A stretch of 15,139 nucleotides of DNA from Bacteroides sp. Lineage in GTDB: Bacteria > Bacteroidota > Bacteroidia > Bacteroidales > SM23-62. Under the pieces are notes generated by a model. The model was not told where the DNA came from, did not search any database, and worked only from the letters and a program-made list of their open reading frames with translations. This document shows positions 6,341 to 14,703 of the stretch, piece by piece. Position 1 is the first letter of the stretch. Each line of letters starts with the position of its first letter. The stretch is taken from positions 1 to 15,139 of the forward strand of contig DAOUVF010000020.1 of NCBI GenBank assembly GCA_030667765.1, written 5' to 3'. Position numbers and translations under genes: made by a program.

Positions 6341-7684
6341 TTATTTTATCCATCCCTTGCGGGAAAACTGGCATCCGGCAAAAGAATTATCAACGCTGAC
6401 ATAGGTCTCCTTAATCTTCTCATCAATCCAAAGCTGGAATACTTCCTTCTTTTTCATGCCCAGGGCCATTTCCTTGAGGACTATATAATCATCTTTGAGA
6501 TTGGCCCGGTGGGGACTGCTGCGATTTCTCAACCGGACGATCTTATAGACCTCTTTTCCATTTTCATCTTCTGATTTGAAGGCTTCCGTGATCTCACCGA
6601 CCTTCAGGTCGCGGAGGGCAATGAATTCTGCAGGCTGTAACTCGTCCAGGGTAAAGGCGGTTGTATTGGTGGCAGGATTGACCATGATCCCTCCATTCAC
6701 TGCAGTATTTATATCTTTCGAATAGATCCTTGCTGCGAGGTCAAATTCTACACTATCCGTGCGTACCAGGGTGGCAATGCTGTCAAGTTTCCGCGTGGTG
6801 GCCCGGATGGCCTCAGGCTTTACCTTTGGTTTCATCAGGATATGCCTTGTATTCACCCTTTCTTCACGTCTTTCAATAAGCTGGATGATATGGTATCCGA
6901 ATGATGATTCCACGATGGTGGATACACCACCGGCTTTAAGACTAAAAGCAGCCTTTGCATACTCACCATCCAATTCCCCTTTTCCCATAAAACCAATCTC
7001 TCCACCCTTAGAGGCCGATGGGCCTTCAGAATAAAGCACGGCTAGTGTTGTGAATTTCTCACCATCGAGTATCCTTCGCCTGAGATCCAGCAATGTTTGT
7101 TTGACCTCAAAGACGGCAGCTTCATCTACCGGTGGATATTGGACGATCTGGCTGAGCTCGACCTTTAAATCGATGTAGGGTATACTATCCTTTGACAGGC
7201 CATTATAATAATCCTTGATTTCAGAGGGTGTTATGGTAACCTCTCCGGTAATGGTACTCTGCATCTGCCTTGTAATCGATGCATCCCTGACTGCAGATCT
7301 CATATCCTCCTTGATCTCCAGAATGGATTTTCCAAAATACTCTTCCAGGGCTTCAGGAGAACCAATCATGCTGATGAAGTAATTCAGCCTGTTATCAAGT
7401 TCCATTTCAACGGAACTCTCTGAAATTTCAATACTGTCAATTTTGGCCTGGTTTAATAGCAATTTCTCGCCAAGGAAATTCTCCAGAATGGCGCATTTTT
7501 CATCTCCTGGTAAAGATATTCCCTGGGCTTTGTTCTGGAGGTAAAGACTTTCGATATCTGACTGAAGGATGACAAATTCTCCCACCACGGCTACGACCCT
7601 GTCAAGAATGAGGGATTGTCCGGATAAACCACAAAGCAATGTTCCAGCCAGCAATAAAGTACTTAATAAGCTCTTCCCTGTCAT
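6341..7684 (-). CDS. surA: SurA-like periplasmic peptidyl-prolyl isomerase
   Basis: The 447-residue product has a signal peptide (about 1-23), a helical SurA-N-type chaperone region (about 26-165), two parvulin/PpiC domains (about 173-272 and 277-388) and a C-terminal helix that would pack back on the N-domain as in SurA. The first parvulin domain is well conserved (GGEIGFMGKGELDGEYAKAAF, then SFGYHIIQL). The second is more divergent but keeps RHILMKP and NGGIM. The length is close to E. coli SurA (428). By family, it escorts unfolded outer-membrane proteins to the BAM complex. It sits between a lipoprotein gene (12-base gap) and the OstA-like gene (13-base gap) and is surely co-transcribed with them. 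The C-terminus ends in a short basic tail with one Cys that is not part of the family core. Assignment is strong; the in vivo client set is unknown. Confidence 0.9.
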   Translation of the reverse strand: MTGKSLLSTLLLAGTLLCGLSGQSLILDRVVAVVGEFVILQSDIESLYLQNKAQGISLPGDEKCAILENFLGEKLLLNQAKIDSIEISESSVEMELDNRLNYFISMIGSPEALEEYFGKSILEIKEDMRSAVRDASITRQMQSTITGEVTITPSEIKDYYNGLSKDSIPYIDLKVELSQIVQYPPVDEAAVFEVKQTLLDLRRRILDGEKFTTLAVLYSEGPSASKGGEIGFMGKGELDGEYAKAAFSLKAGGVSTIVESSFGYHIIQLIERREERVNTRHILMKPKVKPEAIRATTRKLDSIATLVRTDSVEFDLAARIYSKDINTAVNGGIMVNPATNTTAFTLDELQPAEFIALRDLKVGEITEAFKSEDENGKEVYKIVRLRNRSSPHRANLKDDYIVLKEMALGMKKKEVFQLWIDEKIKETYVSVDNSFAGCQFSRKGWIK

Positions 7685-7696
7685 TATAATGTATCC

Positions 7697-8578
7697 TTAG
7701 TAGATAGTGAAACTCCCCTTGTTTAACGCGTCCTTATATATATTATTTTCCAGGTCCCTGACAAACTGGACCTTCCTCTTATTCAAGATAATGCTCCTGA
7801 TTTTTTGCTCGATATACGGCAGCGGGGCGACCGTACCGGCCAGGCTGTGTTCCCTAAGATTGACCATGTAACGGAATGCAGAGTCCTGTTGCTCGATGTA
7901 TCTGTTCCATCGCAGAAAACTTTCCGGATTTCTGATTTCGTTTGGCAGGGCACGTGTAATTGTAGTAAATGGGGTCCAGTTATCGTCAAAATAATCATAT
8001 TTAACACCGTACTGATAGCAGTAACTTTCGAGCTCCTTGAAATCCTCTTCCCTTTCCGATCTGTACATCTGTCTTACCCTCCAGAGATCGGGTGCATCCA
8101 TGGGAAGTTTAATGAACAGGGCCTTGACAATATGTCGGTCAAGGTTGAAATTGGAAGGATTTTCCATGTAATATGTTTCAATCTCTTCATCACTGATGAG
8201 CGTATCCAGTTTCTGAAGGATCAGGTTCTGTTCATATTTATAAATAAGCAATGAAGAGCGGTATTCTTCGATCTGTTGCCTCACATCTTTCTGTTCTTCC
8301 GTGAGATTCAATTCAGCTTTTTGCAGGATCAGTTGCTTTTTAACCCATTTATCCACATAATTCTGCTGGATCAGTATACTATCTTCATCGGAGACATTGC
8401 TTGGAAAGATATCCCTGATATCCGAGGGATAAAGATTCTTCTCCAATACCTGTGCCAGGGATTTCTCCCTGCTCCTGGTCTCCAACTTTGTACAGGAGAG
8501 AGCAAGGGTGATCATAAACAGACCGGAGAGGAAAAACCTGCAGTTCAGTATGTTGATCCTATTACTGAATTTGAACAT
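7697..8578 (-). CDS. SurA-N-like lipoprotein lacking a parvulin domain
   Basis: I place the start at the ATG at 8576-8578, giving 293 residues. An upstream ATG at 8656 would overlap the preceding gene by 70 bases and put a polar stretch before the signal peptide. From the chosen start there is a basic N-terminus, a hydrophobic segment and a lipobox-like ALSC with C29 as lipid anchor. The rest is mainly charged and helical: KWVKKQLILQKAELNL and following residues resemble the N-terminal chaperone domain of SurA/PpiC proteins. A region around residues 150-175 (SNFNLDRHIVKALFIKL) hints at a decayed parvulin start, but the GG-containing core and FGYH-type motif are absent. It lies 8 bases after one two-parvulin PPIase and 12 before another. 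It probably acts as a membrane-tethered partner in outer-membrane protein folding without isomerase activity; that is inference. Confidence 0.8.
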   Translation of the reverse strand: MFKFSNRINILNCRFFLSGLFMITLALSCTKLETRSREKSLAQVLEKNLYPSDIRDIFPSNVSDEDSILIQQNYVDKWVKKQLILQKAELNLTEEQKDVRQQIEEYRSSLLIYKYEQNLILQKLDTLISDEEIETYYMENPSNFNLDRHIVKALFIKLPMDAPDLWRVRQMYRSEREEDFKELESYCYQYGVKYDYFDDNWTPFTTITRALPNEIRNPESFLRWNRYIEQQDSAFRYMVNLREHSLAGTVAPLPYIEQKIRSIILNKRKVQFVRDLENNIYKDALNKGSFTIY

Positions 8579-8586
8579 ATCGGGGT

Positions 8587-10545
8587 TTATTTTATCTCTG
8601 ATAACAGTTCCCGGTTCACCTGAACAGTATATTTGGCCCGGAGCGTTTCGATCCAATCCGTCTCCAGGTGGTTCTGGTAATCAGCGGTCACTATTCCCCT
8701 GCATTGATCAAGCATCTTGGGTTCGGGCTTCAGTACCTTGTTCTTTACCAGAAAGATAACCTTTCCATTTTCCTCCATGTTATCAGACATGGGTTTGTTC
8801 CAGTCCATTTTTTCAACCAGGGGATGATCCTCCTTTTCATACTTATTAAATTCGAATGAAAGGCTTGAACTGTCACTGAATTCAGCATAAGCAAGGGATT
8901 GAACCTCTTCGGTTGAAGGCCTTTTTCTTTTTTTCCTGCTCAACAGATCCCTGGCAAAAGCTGCAACTTCTGCATCCCTGCAAGTGATCAGGGTAGCGTC
9001 AAGGCGCTTTCCCCACATATAATTGGATTTGTTATCTGCGTAAAATGCTTCCAGTCCAGCGCTATCCTCCACAGCCTTTGACCAGACCATCTGATCAGTC
9101 AGGTCAAACAGGAGGATTCCGTCATGGTACTCCTGAATTAGATGTTTATACTCCGGATACTTGCCAGGTAACTGGTCTTCTTCATACTGCAAGACCTGCA
9201 CCTCGATAAACTTCTCATAATGATTGTTGACAAGAACCTCTATATTTGTCCTGGCAGCTCCCTGTTTGTCAGCAAGGTAAGCTGCAAAATCCTGTTGGGT
9301 CACCGAACTGTCACCTATCGTGAACAGGATCTCAGTGAGTCCCACGGCCTTGCCCACATCCCAGTTGCGGTAAAATATGCTTGTATCCACTACCGAGTAG
9401 AAAGGATACAGATTCTCCCTGTTCTCAGTGAAATTATTGTTCCGTTTGATCCTTTCAACCAGGGCTTTTTTACCATACGCATTCCGGTCACTTTTCGTCA
9501 CATTGGCCCGAAGGTCTGCCTCTGCAGTTTCGAAATCATTTAACTTTTTCAGCTCCAGCAGTTTGATAATATGCCATCCAAATGATGTCTGAATGGGTTC
9601 AGATATATCTCCTGTATTGGCCAGGGCAAAAGCAGCATTCTCGAATGGTGCAACCATCCTGCCGGTAGCGAACCATGGAAGTTCTCCGCCGCGGGCAGCA
9701 GAGCCCCTGTCTTCGGAATATTTCCGGGCTATGTCAGCAAAATCAATACCTGATTGAAGACTATCGTATAATAAATGGATCCTCTTCCTTGCATCTTCCT
9801 TCTGTTCGTCATTTATGCCTTTCGGTGTCATGATCATGATATGGGAGACCCTGACCTCTCCGCGGGCAGGCCTGGTGTCGTTAACTTTGATCAGGTGATA
9901 ACCGAACCTGGTACGCACGGGTATGGACACTTTTCCCTTCTCTGTTTGGTAGGCCCCGTTCTCAAAGGGATATACCATACGGAATACAGTGAACCAGCCA
10001 AGGAGGCCTGCATTTGTCTTGGCTGAGGGATCGTCTGATGTTGCCTTGGCCACAGTTCCGAAATCCTCGCCGGCCAGGATCCTGTCCCTGATTTCAATGG
10101 TTTTATTAAAAGCCCGGAGGGTATCTTCCGGTGCTGCGTCTGCGCTGGCACGAATAAGTATATGGCTTACGTTGATCTCTAGCTGTGCCCTTTCAAATGC
10201 TTCCTTGACGAGTGCATCCACTTCCTCCTTATCAGAAAGATAGGGTTGTGCCAGTTGCTGTTTATATCCGTTGAATTCCTTGATGAACCCCTGGGTGGTA
10301 TCCATTCCCAGTTCCTCGGCCTCGATGACCTTCAGTTTAAAATTGATAAACAGATCCAGGTATTCTTCAACGGTTTGTTGTTCCAGCGCTGTGCTGCTGT
10401 TATTCTTATTATAGATTCTCTCAAATTCATCCAGGCTTATCTGCCTGTCGTGGATAGTCATCAAGATCTTATCCGTGTCGGCCTGTGAAAAAACATGTGT
10501 TGAAAACAGCAGTAAGGGGAGGATAAAACGTGTCAAATTGTTCAT
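8587..10545 (-). CDS. Periplasmic two-parvulin peptidyl-prolyl isomerase (PpiD/SurA-like)
   Basis: I choose the ATG at 10543-10545 because it begins a clean signal peptide (MNNLTRFILPLLLFSTHVFSQ). The ATG ten codons upstream adds only a polar extension. The 652-residue product has a SurA-N-like region with a DEFERIYNKNN segment (39-49), then two well-conserved parvulin domains at about 123-222 and 231-331. Each opens with VSHI and ends with FGYH or FGWH, and the second contains GGELPWFATGRMVAPFENAAFAL. A long C-terminal half (about 340-652) has no motif I recognise; it may be a further chaperone or client-binding region. It is probably a soluble periplasmic foldase for outer-membrane proteins. 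It is 52 bases downstream of guaB. A TTTTTG-N17-TATTTTTA sequence in that gap resembles a promoter, but it would start transcription at the start codon, so read-through from guaB seems more likely. Confidence 0.88.
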   Translation of the reverse strand: MNNLTRFILPLLLFSTHVFSQADTDKILMTIHDRQISLDEFERIYNKNNSSTALEQQTVEEYLDLFINFKLKVIEAEELGMDTTQGFIKEFNGYKQQLAQPYLSDKEEVDALVKEAFERAQLEINVSHILIRASADAAPEDTLRAFNKTIEIRDRILAGEDFGTVAKATSDDPSAKTNAGLLGWFTVFRMVYPFENGAYQTEKGKVSIPVRTRFGYHLIKVNDTRPARGEVRVSHIMIMTPKGINDEQKEDARKRIHLLYDSLQSGIDFADIARKYSEDRGSAARGGELPWFATGRMVAPFENAAFALANTGDISEPIQTSFGWHIIKLLELKKLNDFETAEADLRANVTKSDRNAYGKKALVERIKRNNNFTENRENLYPFYSVVDTSIFYRNWDVGKAVGLTEILFTIGDSSVTQQDFAAYLADKQGAARTNIEVLVNNHYEKFIEVQVLQYEEDQLPGKYPEYKHLIQEYHDGILLFDLTDQMVWSKAVEDSAGLEAFYADNKSNYMWGKRLDATLITCRDAEVAAFARDLLSRKKRKRPSTEEVQSLAYAEFSDSSSLSFEFNKYEKEDHPLVEKMDWNKPMSDNMEENGKVIFLVKNKVLKPEPKMLDQCRGIVTADYQNHLETDWIETLRAKYTVQVNRELLSEIK

Positions 10546-10597
10546 TGTAAAAATATTTTGATTAGGTAAATACAAAAACGAAATTAAACAAATATTA

Positions 10598-12067
10598 TTA
10601 CCGGCTGTAATTGGGTGCCTCCCTGGTGATGGTCACATCATGCGGATGGCTCTCGATGATGCCGGAGTGAGTAATCTTTACAAACCGTGCCTGCTGGAGT
10701 TCATCAATGGTCGGTGTACCGCAGTACCCCATCCCGGCTCTGAGTCCACCGATCAACTGATATACCACCTCGGAAAGTGTCCCCTTATATGGTACCCTGG
10801 CGGCTATGCCTTCCGGGACAAGCTTATTGATGTCATCTTCGACATCCTGGAAGTACCTGTCTTTCGATCCTTTCTGCATGGCCTCTATTGAGCCCATACC
10901 CCGGTAACTTTTATATTTACGCCCGTTATAGATGATCGTCTCCCCGGGTGATTCTTCCACTCCTGCGATGAGGGACCCTGTCATGACGGAATGCGCACCT
11001 GCTGCCAATGCCTTTACAATATCCCCTGAATACCGGATCCCTCCGTCGGCAATGACGGGTACACCTGATCCTTTTACTGCTTTTGCCACATCATAAATGG
11101 CCGTCAGCTGGGGAATACCTACACCGGCAATGATCCGGGTGGTACATATGGAACCCGGACCGATCCCTACCTTGACTGCATCGGCCCCGGCTTTTACGAG
11201 GACTTTGGCAGCTTCGGCTGTGCCAATGTTGCCAAGTATAATGTCTGTATCACCGGTAAGTTTCCTTGCCTTCTTCAAGGTTTCTATTACTGGACCAGAA
11301 TGTCCGTGGGCTGTGTCAATGATCACTGCATCAGCCCCTGCATCAACAAGGAGCTTTATCCTTTCCGCAGTATCTATGGTAACGCCAACTGCGGCGGCTA
11401 CACGCAACCTGCCCTGGGCATCTTTACAGGAATTGGGACGGTCCTTTGATTTGGTGATATCTTTGTAGGTGATGAGTCCGATAAGACGGTTGTTTCCATC
11501 AACAACGGGCAGTTTCTCAATCTTGTGTTTCTGGAGGATCTCCCCGGCTTTGACAAGGTCTGTTTTCTGTGTTGTGGTGATGATATTATCCCGGGTCATT
11601 ACCTCTCTTATCGGTCTTGACATGATAGTTTCGAACCTGAGGTCACGGTTGGTTACGATCCCGATCAGCTTTTTGGCTTCGTCTACAACAGGGATCCCGC
11701 CGATCTTGTATTCCTGCATCAGCATGAGCGCATCGGCGATGGTTCCTTCTTCCAGGATGGTTATGGGGTCGAGGATCATAATGTTCTCTGCCCGCTTAAC
11801 TTTCCTTACCTGTTTGGCCTGATCTTCAATCGACATATTCTTATGGATCACGCCAATGCCGCCTTCCCGGGCAATGGCAATGGCCAGGCTCGCCTCTGTG
11901 ACGGTATCCATGGCCGCCGAAATAATCGGGATTTTCATCTGGATGTTTCTGGAAAGCATGGTGTTCAGCGAAACCTCCCTTGGCATTACCTCAGAGTATG
12001 ATGGAACGAGCAGAACGTCATCAAAGGTTAAACCTTCTGATCTGACTTTATCTTCCTGGAAAGACAT
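10598..12067 (-). CDS. guaB: IMP dehydrogenase
   Basis: The enzyme oxidises IMP to XMP with NAD+, the committed step of GMP synthesis in the cytoplasm. I start at the ATG at 12065-12067, giving 489 residues, the normal length. The frame is open to 12238 but that extension crosses the divergent recQ start and has no family similarity. LTFDDVLLVP is at 13-22. Two CBS domains lie at about 95-150 and 155-210 (the pairs IGGIPVVDE/IGIVTNRD and IEKLPVVDG/IGLITYKD). The catalytic loop GSICTTR has C308, the IMP-binding ADGGIRYSGD is at 340-349, and the flap YRGMGSIEAMQKGSKDRYFQ at 388-407 contains the R-Y pair. All key residues are present. It is the first gene of the minus-strand run that continues with envelope foldases, and is divergent from recQ with 75 bases between them. 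Confidence 0.97.
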   Translation of the reverse strand: MSFQEDKVRSEGLTFDDVLLVPSYSEVMPREVSLNTMLSRNIQMKIPIISAAMDTVTEASLAIAIAREGGIGVIHKNMSIEDQAKQVRKVKRAENIMILDPITILEEGTIADALMLMQEYKIGGIPVVDEAKKLIGIVTNRDLRFETIMSRPIREVMTRDNIITTTQKTDLVKAGEILQKHKIEKLPVVDGNNRLIGLITYKDITKSKDRPNSCKDAQGRLRVAAAVGVTIDTAERIKLLVDAGADAVIIDTAHGHSGPVIETLKKARKLTGDTDIILGNIGTAEAAKVLVKAGADAVKVGIGPGSICTTRIIAGVGIPQLTAIYDVAKAVKGSGVPVIADGGIRYSGDIVKALAAGAHSVMTGSLIAGVEESPGETIIYNGRKYKSYRGMGSIEAMQKGSKDRYFQDVEDDINKLVPEGIAARVPYKGTLSEVVYQLIGGLRAGMGYCGTPTIDELQQARFVKITHSGIIESHPHDVTITREAPNYSR

Positions 12068-12100
12068 ATTTACAGTGTTTTTGAGGATTATAAAATTGTG

Positions 12101-12108
12101 CGAAAATA
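12101..12108 (-). promoter_or_regulatory. guaB: Candidate -7 box for guaB
   Basis: On the minus strand this reads TATTTTCG followed by CA, one base away from the Bacteroidota -7 consensus TAnnTTTG. Transcription would start near 12095, leaving a leader of about 28 bases before the guaB ATG. A good -33 TTG at the right distance is not visible. The same 75-base gap must also contain any promoter for recQ on the plus strand, for which I see nothing convincing. Confidence 0.4.
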
Positions 12109-12142
12109 CAAAAAAAATGGCGATATTACATACTGACAAACA

Positions 12143-14047
12143 ATGAACATCTACCAGCAAATACTGATCCGCTACTGGGGCTATCCTGACTTCCGTCCGG
12201 TGCAGGAAGACATTATCAAATCGGTGGCGGCTGGACACGATACCCTGGGTCTGCTCCCGACCGGAGGAGGTAAATCTCTAACTTTCCAGGTCCCTGTGCT
12301 TGCAGGGGATGGAATGTGCCTGGTCATCACTCCCCTGATTGCCCTGATGAAGGACCAGGTTGAGAAGTTGATCCAGAAAGGTATTAAGGCCATGGCTCTT
12401 CATTCCGGACTCTCCAGGGAGGAGATTGATATTGGACTGAACAACGCTATTTACGGGAACTATAAATTTCTGTATGTTTCCCCTGAACGACTGTGCACAG
12501 ATATTTTTCGCATCAGGCTGCCCCAGATGAATCTTTCCCTGGTGACTGTCGATGAGGCCCATTGTATCTCACAGTGGGGCTATGATTTCCGTCCCTCATA
12601 CCTGAAGATCGCTGAATTACGCGAAATTATCCCCGATATACCATTCCTTGCACTCACCGCTACGGCAACCGGCAAGGTGATCGATGATATACAGGAGAAA
12701 CTGCAGTTCAGGGAAAAAAATGTACTGCGAGCCAGCTTTCAGAGGAAAAACCTCGTGTATACCATCAAACATGTGGAGGACAAGGAGAGGTACCTGCTGG
12801 ATCTGCTGCAGCAGTTGAACGGATCAGGCATAGTCTATGCCAGGAGCAGGAAGAAAACCAGGGACCTTGCGAATTACCTGAGGCAGGAAAAAATATCATG
12901 CGATTACTATCATGCAGGATTGGAGCAGGAATCCCGCAACCGGAAGCAATCTGAATGGATGACCGGCCATACCCGGGTGATAATTGCTACCAACGCATTT
13001 GGGATGGGGATCGACAAACCGGATGTCAGGTTTGTGATCCATATGGATATCCCCGATTCCATTGAATCCTATTTCCAGGAAGCAGGCCGTGCCGGGCGGG
13101 ATAGTAAAACGGCCCATGCAATATTATTGTACAGTCCATCTGACAAGAAAAGTGTGGAACAGCGCGTAAGTAGGAACTATCCGGAGATCGATGAGATCAA
13201 GCAGATCTACCGCGCCATTGGAAATTATTACCAGATACCTGTGGGGACAGCCAGGAACCAGGTTTTTGATTTCAATGTGGCCGATTTTGCGGCCAGATAT
13301 AAGCTGTCCATCATGACCATCTATAGCAGCCTGAAGTTTCTGCAACTTGAGGGATACCTGGAACTTACAGAGGAAATATATAATCCTTCAAAGCTGAAAT
13401 TCCTGGTCAGCCGTGATGAATTGTATAAATTCCAGATTGCCAATGTTGATTTTGATGCTTTTATCAAGCTTATATTGCGCACCTATACCGGACTTTTCAC
13501 TGACTATGTAACCATTTATGAAGGGTCTCTTGCCAACCAGGCCAAGGTGAAACCTGAACTGATCATCCAGTACCTCAAGCGCCTTAGTTCCATGGGGATA
13601 ATCCGGTATATCCCCCAGAAAAAGACCCCGGTTGTCATATTTACGGAAGAAAGGCTGGATGTCAAATCTCTCCATATCAGCAAGGAGCACTACCTGGACC
13701 GGAAAAGGGAGTATATTGACAGGCTCGATACACTGATGGAATACGCCTCAGGGAAGAACCGGTGTCGCAGCCTTTTCATGCTGGCATATTTCGGCGAAAA
13801 GGGCCGGGATAAATGCGGGCAATGTGATGTATGCATGCAGGACCAGGAGCTTGATGTGAACAAATACGAATTTGACAGAGCCCTGGAACAGGCCCGGACA
13901 GTCCTTCGTAAAAGACCACTTTCACTGGACGAACTTGTAAAAGAGTTGGACCTTCCCAAAGAGAAGTCCATTATCGTGATCCGCTGGCTCCTGGATCATA
14001 ATAAAATTCTCAAGGGACTGGATGAGCGGTTGTCGTGGAATAAATAG
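12143..14047 (+). CDS. recQ: ATP-dependent DNA helicase RecQ
   Basis: The 634-residue product is a superfamily 2, 3'-5' DNA helicase for recombination and fork repair. Visible motifs are motif 0 (YWGYPDFRPVQ, 11-21), Walker A TGGGKS with K44, DEAH at 137-140, the RecQ aromatic loop SQWGYDFRPSY, and GRAGRD at 315-320. The zinc cysteines are C541-x16-C558-x2-C561-x2-C564, the same spacing as the four in E. coli RecQ. However, there they follow the helicase core within about 55 residues, whereas here about 220 residues lie between, including winged-helix-like sequence. After the zinc cluster only 70 residues remain, forming a possible small winged-helix domain, so a classical HRDC domain is absent. 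I recall similar architecture in other Bacteroidota RecQ proteins, but this needs comparison. It is divergent from guaB and followed closely by an exonuclease gene. Confidence 0.95.
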   Translation: MNIYQQILIRYWGYPDFRPVQEDIIKSVAAGHDTLGLLPTGGGKSLTFQVPVLAGDGMCLVITPLIALMKDQVEKLIQKGIKAMALHSGLSREEIDIGLNNAIYGNYKFLYVSPERLCTDIFRIRLPQMNLSLVTVDEAHCISQWGYDFRPSYLKIAELREIIPDIPFLALTATATGKVIDDIQEKLQFREKNVLRASFQRKNLVYTIKHVEDKERYLLDLLQQLNGSGIVYARSRKKTRDLANYLRQEKISCDYYHAGLEQESRNRKQSEWMTGHTRVIIATNAFGMGIDKPDVRFVIHMDIPDSIESYFQEAGRAGRDSKTAHAILLYSPSDKKSVEQRVSRNYPEIDEIKQIYRAIGNYYQIPVGTARNQVFDFNVADFAARYKLSIMTIYSSLKFLQLEGYLELTEEIYNPSKLKFLVSRDELYKFQIANVDFDAFIKLILRTYTGLFTDYVTIYEGSLANQAKVKPELIIQYLKRLSSMGIIRYIPQKKTPVVIFTEERLDVKSLHISKEHYLDRKREYIDRLDTLMEYASGKNRCRSLFMLAYFGEKGRDKCGQCDVCMQDQELDVNKYEFDRALEQARTVLRKRPLSLDELVKELDLPKEKSIIVIRWLLDHNKILKGLDERLSWNK

Positions 14048-14065
14048 AAATGCCGGGGACCAGGC

Positions 14066-14096
14066 TTGGTTCAATAAGCGAATTTGTGTTTCTTTG
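14066..14096 (+). promoter_or_regulatory. Candidate promoter between recQ and the exonuclease gene
   Basis: TTG at 14066-14068 is followed after 20 bases by TTTCTTTG (14089-14096), one mismatch from the Bacteroidota -7 consensus TAnnTTTG; the spacing is within the usual 17-23. Transcription would begin near 14101, 21 bases before the chosen exonuclease start at 14122. This supports the shorter start, since the ATG at 14050 lies upstream of the promoter. Read-through from recQ remains possible. Confidence 0.35.
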
Positions 14097-14121
14097 TTCA
14101 CCTTGTATCCAGTTAAAAGAG

Positions 14122-14703
14122 ATGTTTCAGTCCACCATAGATAAGGAAGAACTTAAGAAATTGCCCTTACAGGCATTTCCCGGAACCATTCATGTGGTCG
14201 ATTCTATGGCTGGACTGAAGAAGTACCTGCCGGTACTGAAACAGGAGAAAGTGATGGGATTTGATACTGAAACCAAGCCTTCTTTCAGGAAAGGGCAGGT
14301 AAACCAGATCTCACTGGTTCAGCTTGCCACCCCGTTTCATGCATTTCTTATCAGGATTCCTTCATTGAATTTGCCTGATAAATTGATTGAACTTTTTGAA
14401 GATGATTCCATTATCAAAGTTGGAGCAGCCCTGCATGATGACCTGATCGATCTGCGCAGGATCAGGGACTTTAAAGCCGGTGGATTCCTGGATCTGCAGA
14501 AATATGTTGAGGCTTTCGGGATAGAGAATAAGGGTGTGGCTAAGCTGGCAGGGATAGTGCTCGGATTCCGGATTTCAAAAAACCAGCAATTATCGAACTG
14601 GGATGCCGAGAAGCTCAACAAGGCACAGAGAAAATATGCAGCTACGGATGCATGGGTCTGTCTCAGGATATACCAGGAACTCCAAACCTACCAGTTAAAA
14701 TGA
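14122..14703 (+). CDS. DEDDy-type 3'-5' exonuclease, RNase D-like fold
   Basis: The 193-residue product is a stand-alone 3'-5' exonuclease domain (DnaQ-like/RNase D-like fold). Exo I is FDTET with D48 and E50; Exo II is in ALHDDLIDL with D107; Exo III is YAATDA with Y172 and D176, so all four metal-binding acids and the Tyr of the DEDDy class are present. SNW (158-160) and the KAQRKYAATDAW segment are typical. The start at 14122 matches the normal family N-terminus (a short KEELKKLPL-type lead-in). The alternative ATG at 14050, two bases after the recQ stop, would add 24 residues without family likeness. The stop overlaps the next gene's start as ATGA, so translational coupling with the methyltransferase is likely. 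Substrate (DNA or structured RNA) is not settled by sequence. Proximity to recQ suggests DNA metabolism; coupling to an rRNA methylase would equally suit an RNA role. Confidence 0.9.
   Translation: MFQSTIDKEELKKLPLQAFPGTIHVVDSMAGLKKYLPVLKQEKVMGFDTETKPSFRKGQVNQISLVQLATPFHAFLIRIPSLNLPDKLIELFEDDSIIKVGAALHDDLIDLRRIRDFKAGGFLDLQKYVEAFGIENKGVAKLAGIVLGFRISKNQQLSNWDAEKLNKAQRKYAATDAWVCLRIYQELQTYQLK

Noticed and set aside
8579..8656. N-terminal extension of the lipoprotein gene
   Set aside because: It overlaps the 3' end of the upstream PPIase gene by 70 bases and would bury the signal peptide and lipobox behind a polar stretch.
10546..10575. Ten-codon extension of the two-parvulin PPIase
   Set aside because: The shorter start begins a clean signal peptide; the extension is polar and contributes nothing recognisable.
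10548..10583. TTTTTG-N17-TATTTTTA on the minus strand as a promoter of the PPIase gene
   Set aside because: The spacing is good, but transcription would begin at or inside the start codon, so it is kept only as a remark in the gene entry.
12068..12238. N-terminal extension of the guaB reading frame (57 residues)
   Set aside because: It crosses the divergent recQ start and the AT-rich gap, has no IMPDH similarity, and the ATG at 12067 gives the normal 489-residue enzyme.
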